This document shows positions 6,960 through 7,101 of a stretch of 7,101 nucleotides of DNA, in pieces. The notes beneath the pieces are model-generated. The model was given only the letters and a program-made list of their open reading frames with translations. It searched no databases and was not told the DNA's origin. This DNA comes from Peptostreptococcaceae bacterium (GTDB lineage Bacteria > Bacillota_A > Clostridia > Peptostreptococcales > Anaerovoracaceae). The position numbers were made by a program, and so were the translations under genes. The DNA is taken from the NCBI GenBank assembly GCA_016650135.1, contig JAENWH010000095.1:1-7101 (forward strand). The letters are read 5' to 3'. Position 1 is the stretch's first letter. The number at the start of each line of letters is the position of its first letter.

Positions 6960-6994
6960 CTATCTCAACATCAATTTTGATGCGTAGTTCTTGG

Positions 6995-7086
6995 TGGCGG
7001 AGAAGGTGGGATTTGAACCCACGCACCGCGTAAACGGACTATACCCTTAGCAGGGGCACCTCTTATAGCCACTTGAGTACTTCTCC
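6995..7086 (-). tRNA. tRNA-Ser(GCU)
   Basis: This 92-base tRNA decodes AGC and AGU. The acceptor stem is GGAGAAG (7086-7080) with CTTCTCC (7005-6999), followed by discriminator G and an encoded CCA (6997-6995). The anticodon stem TGCCC/GGGTA encloses the loop CTGCTAA, with anticodon GCT at 7051-7049. A long variable arm, diagnostic of a class II tRNA, carries a CCG/CGG stem. The T arm is GTGGG-TTCAAAT-CCCAC. All arms pair well, so it should be functional. The hsd operon lies directly beyond its 3' end. Confidence 0.96.
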
Positions 7087-7094
7087 AGATGGTA

Positions 7095-7100
7095 ATAATA
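7095..7100 (-). promoter_or_regulatory. Possible -10 element of tRNA-Ser
   Basis: TATTAT on the minus strand ends 8 bases before the mature tRNA 5' end. The window ends before any -35 could be seen, and the tRNA might instead be cotranscribed with an upstream gene. Confidence 0.3.
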
Positions 7101-7101
7101 C

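Overview
The window carries a complete, apparently intact type I restriction-modification operon on the minus strand. Its order is hsdM (5198-6730), hsdS (3919-5187), hsdR (724-3879). A fourth co-directional gene follows, encoding a YgjP-like (DUF45) zinc metallopeptidase, which runs off the left edge (1-714). Upstream of the operon, at the right edge, is a tRNA-Ser(GCU) gene on the same strand with its own intrinsic terminator. No transposase, integrase, CRISPR array or rRNA was found.

The organism looks like a low-to-moderate GC Gram-positive bacterium (Bacillota, possibly a clostridium/Eubacteriales member). The evidence is strong purine-rich Shine-Dalgarno sites (GGAGGA, GAGGTGA, AAGGTG), a TTG start with a strong ribosome site, a tRNA with encoded CCA, and a hairpin-plus-T7 terminator. 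This is an inference from style; no species marker is present.

Layout from right to left, in the direction of transcription. The tRNA-Ser gene (6995-7086) ends in a terminator (6928-6959), so the hsd operon should have its own promoter. An extended -10 (TGG-TATAAT, 6797-6805) lies in the AT-rich gap before hsdM, surrounded by several inverted repeats, one of them a perfect 13-bp palindrome between the predicted transcript start and the hsdM ribosome site. hsdM and hsdS are 10 bp apart, hsdS and hsdR 39 bp, and hsdR and the peptidase gene 9 bp. Ribosome sites embedded in the preceding stop codons suggest translational coupling for hsdS and the peptidase.

HsdM and HsdS should form the sequence-specific adenine methyltransferase. 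HsdR adds the nuclease and ATP-driven translocase, giving restriction of unmodified DNA. The peptidase has no proven role here, but its coupling to hsdR makes it a candidate accessory or control protein.

The most interesting details are in hsdS. Its two target-recognition domains are very AT-rich (about 23-24% GC in hand-counted stretches), while the conserved joints and the neighbouring genes are about 47-52%. The central joint contains an A9 run placed so that loss of one A would create a TGATG stop-start overlap, splitting HsdS into two half-proteins in a coupled arrangement. A second copy of this joint, with an A8 run, lies at the 3' end of the gene.
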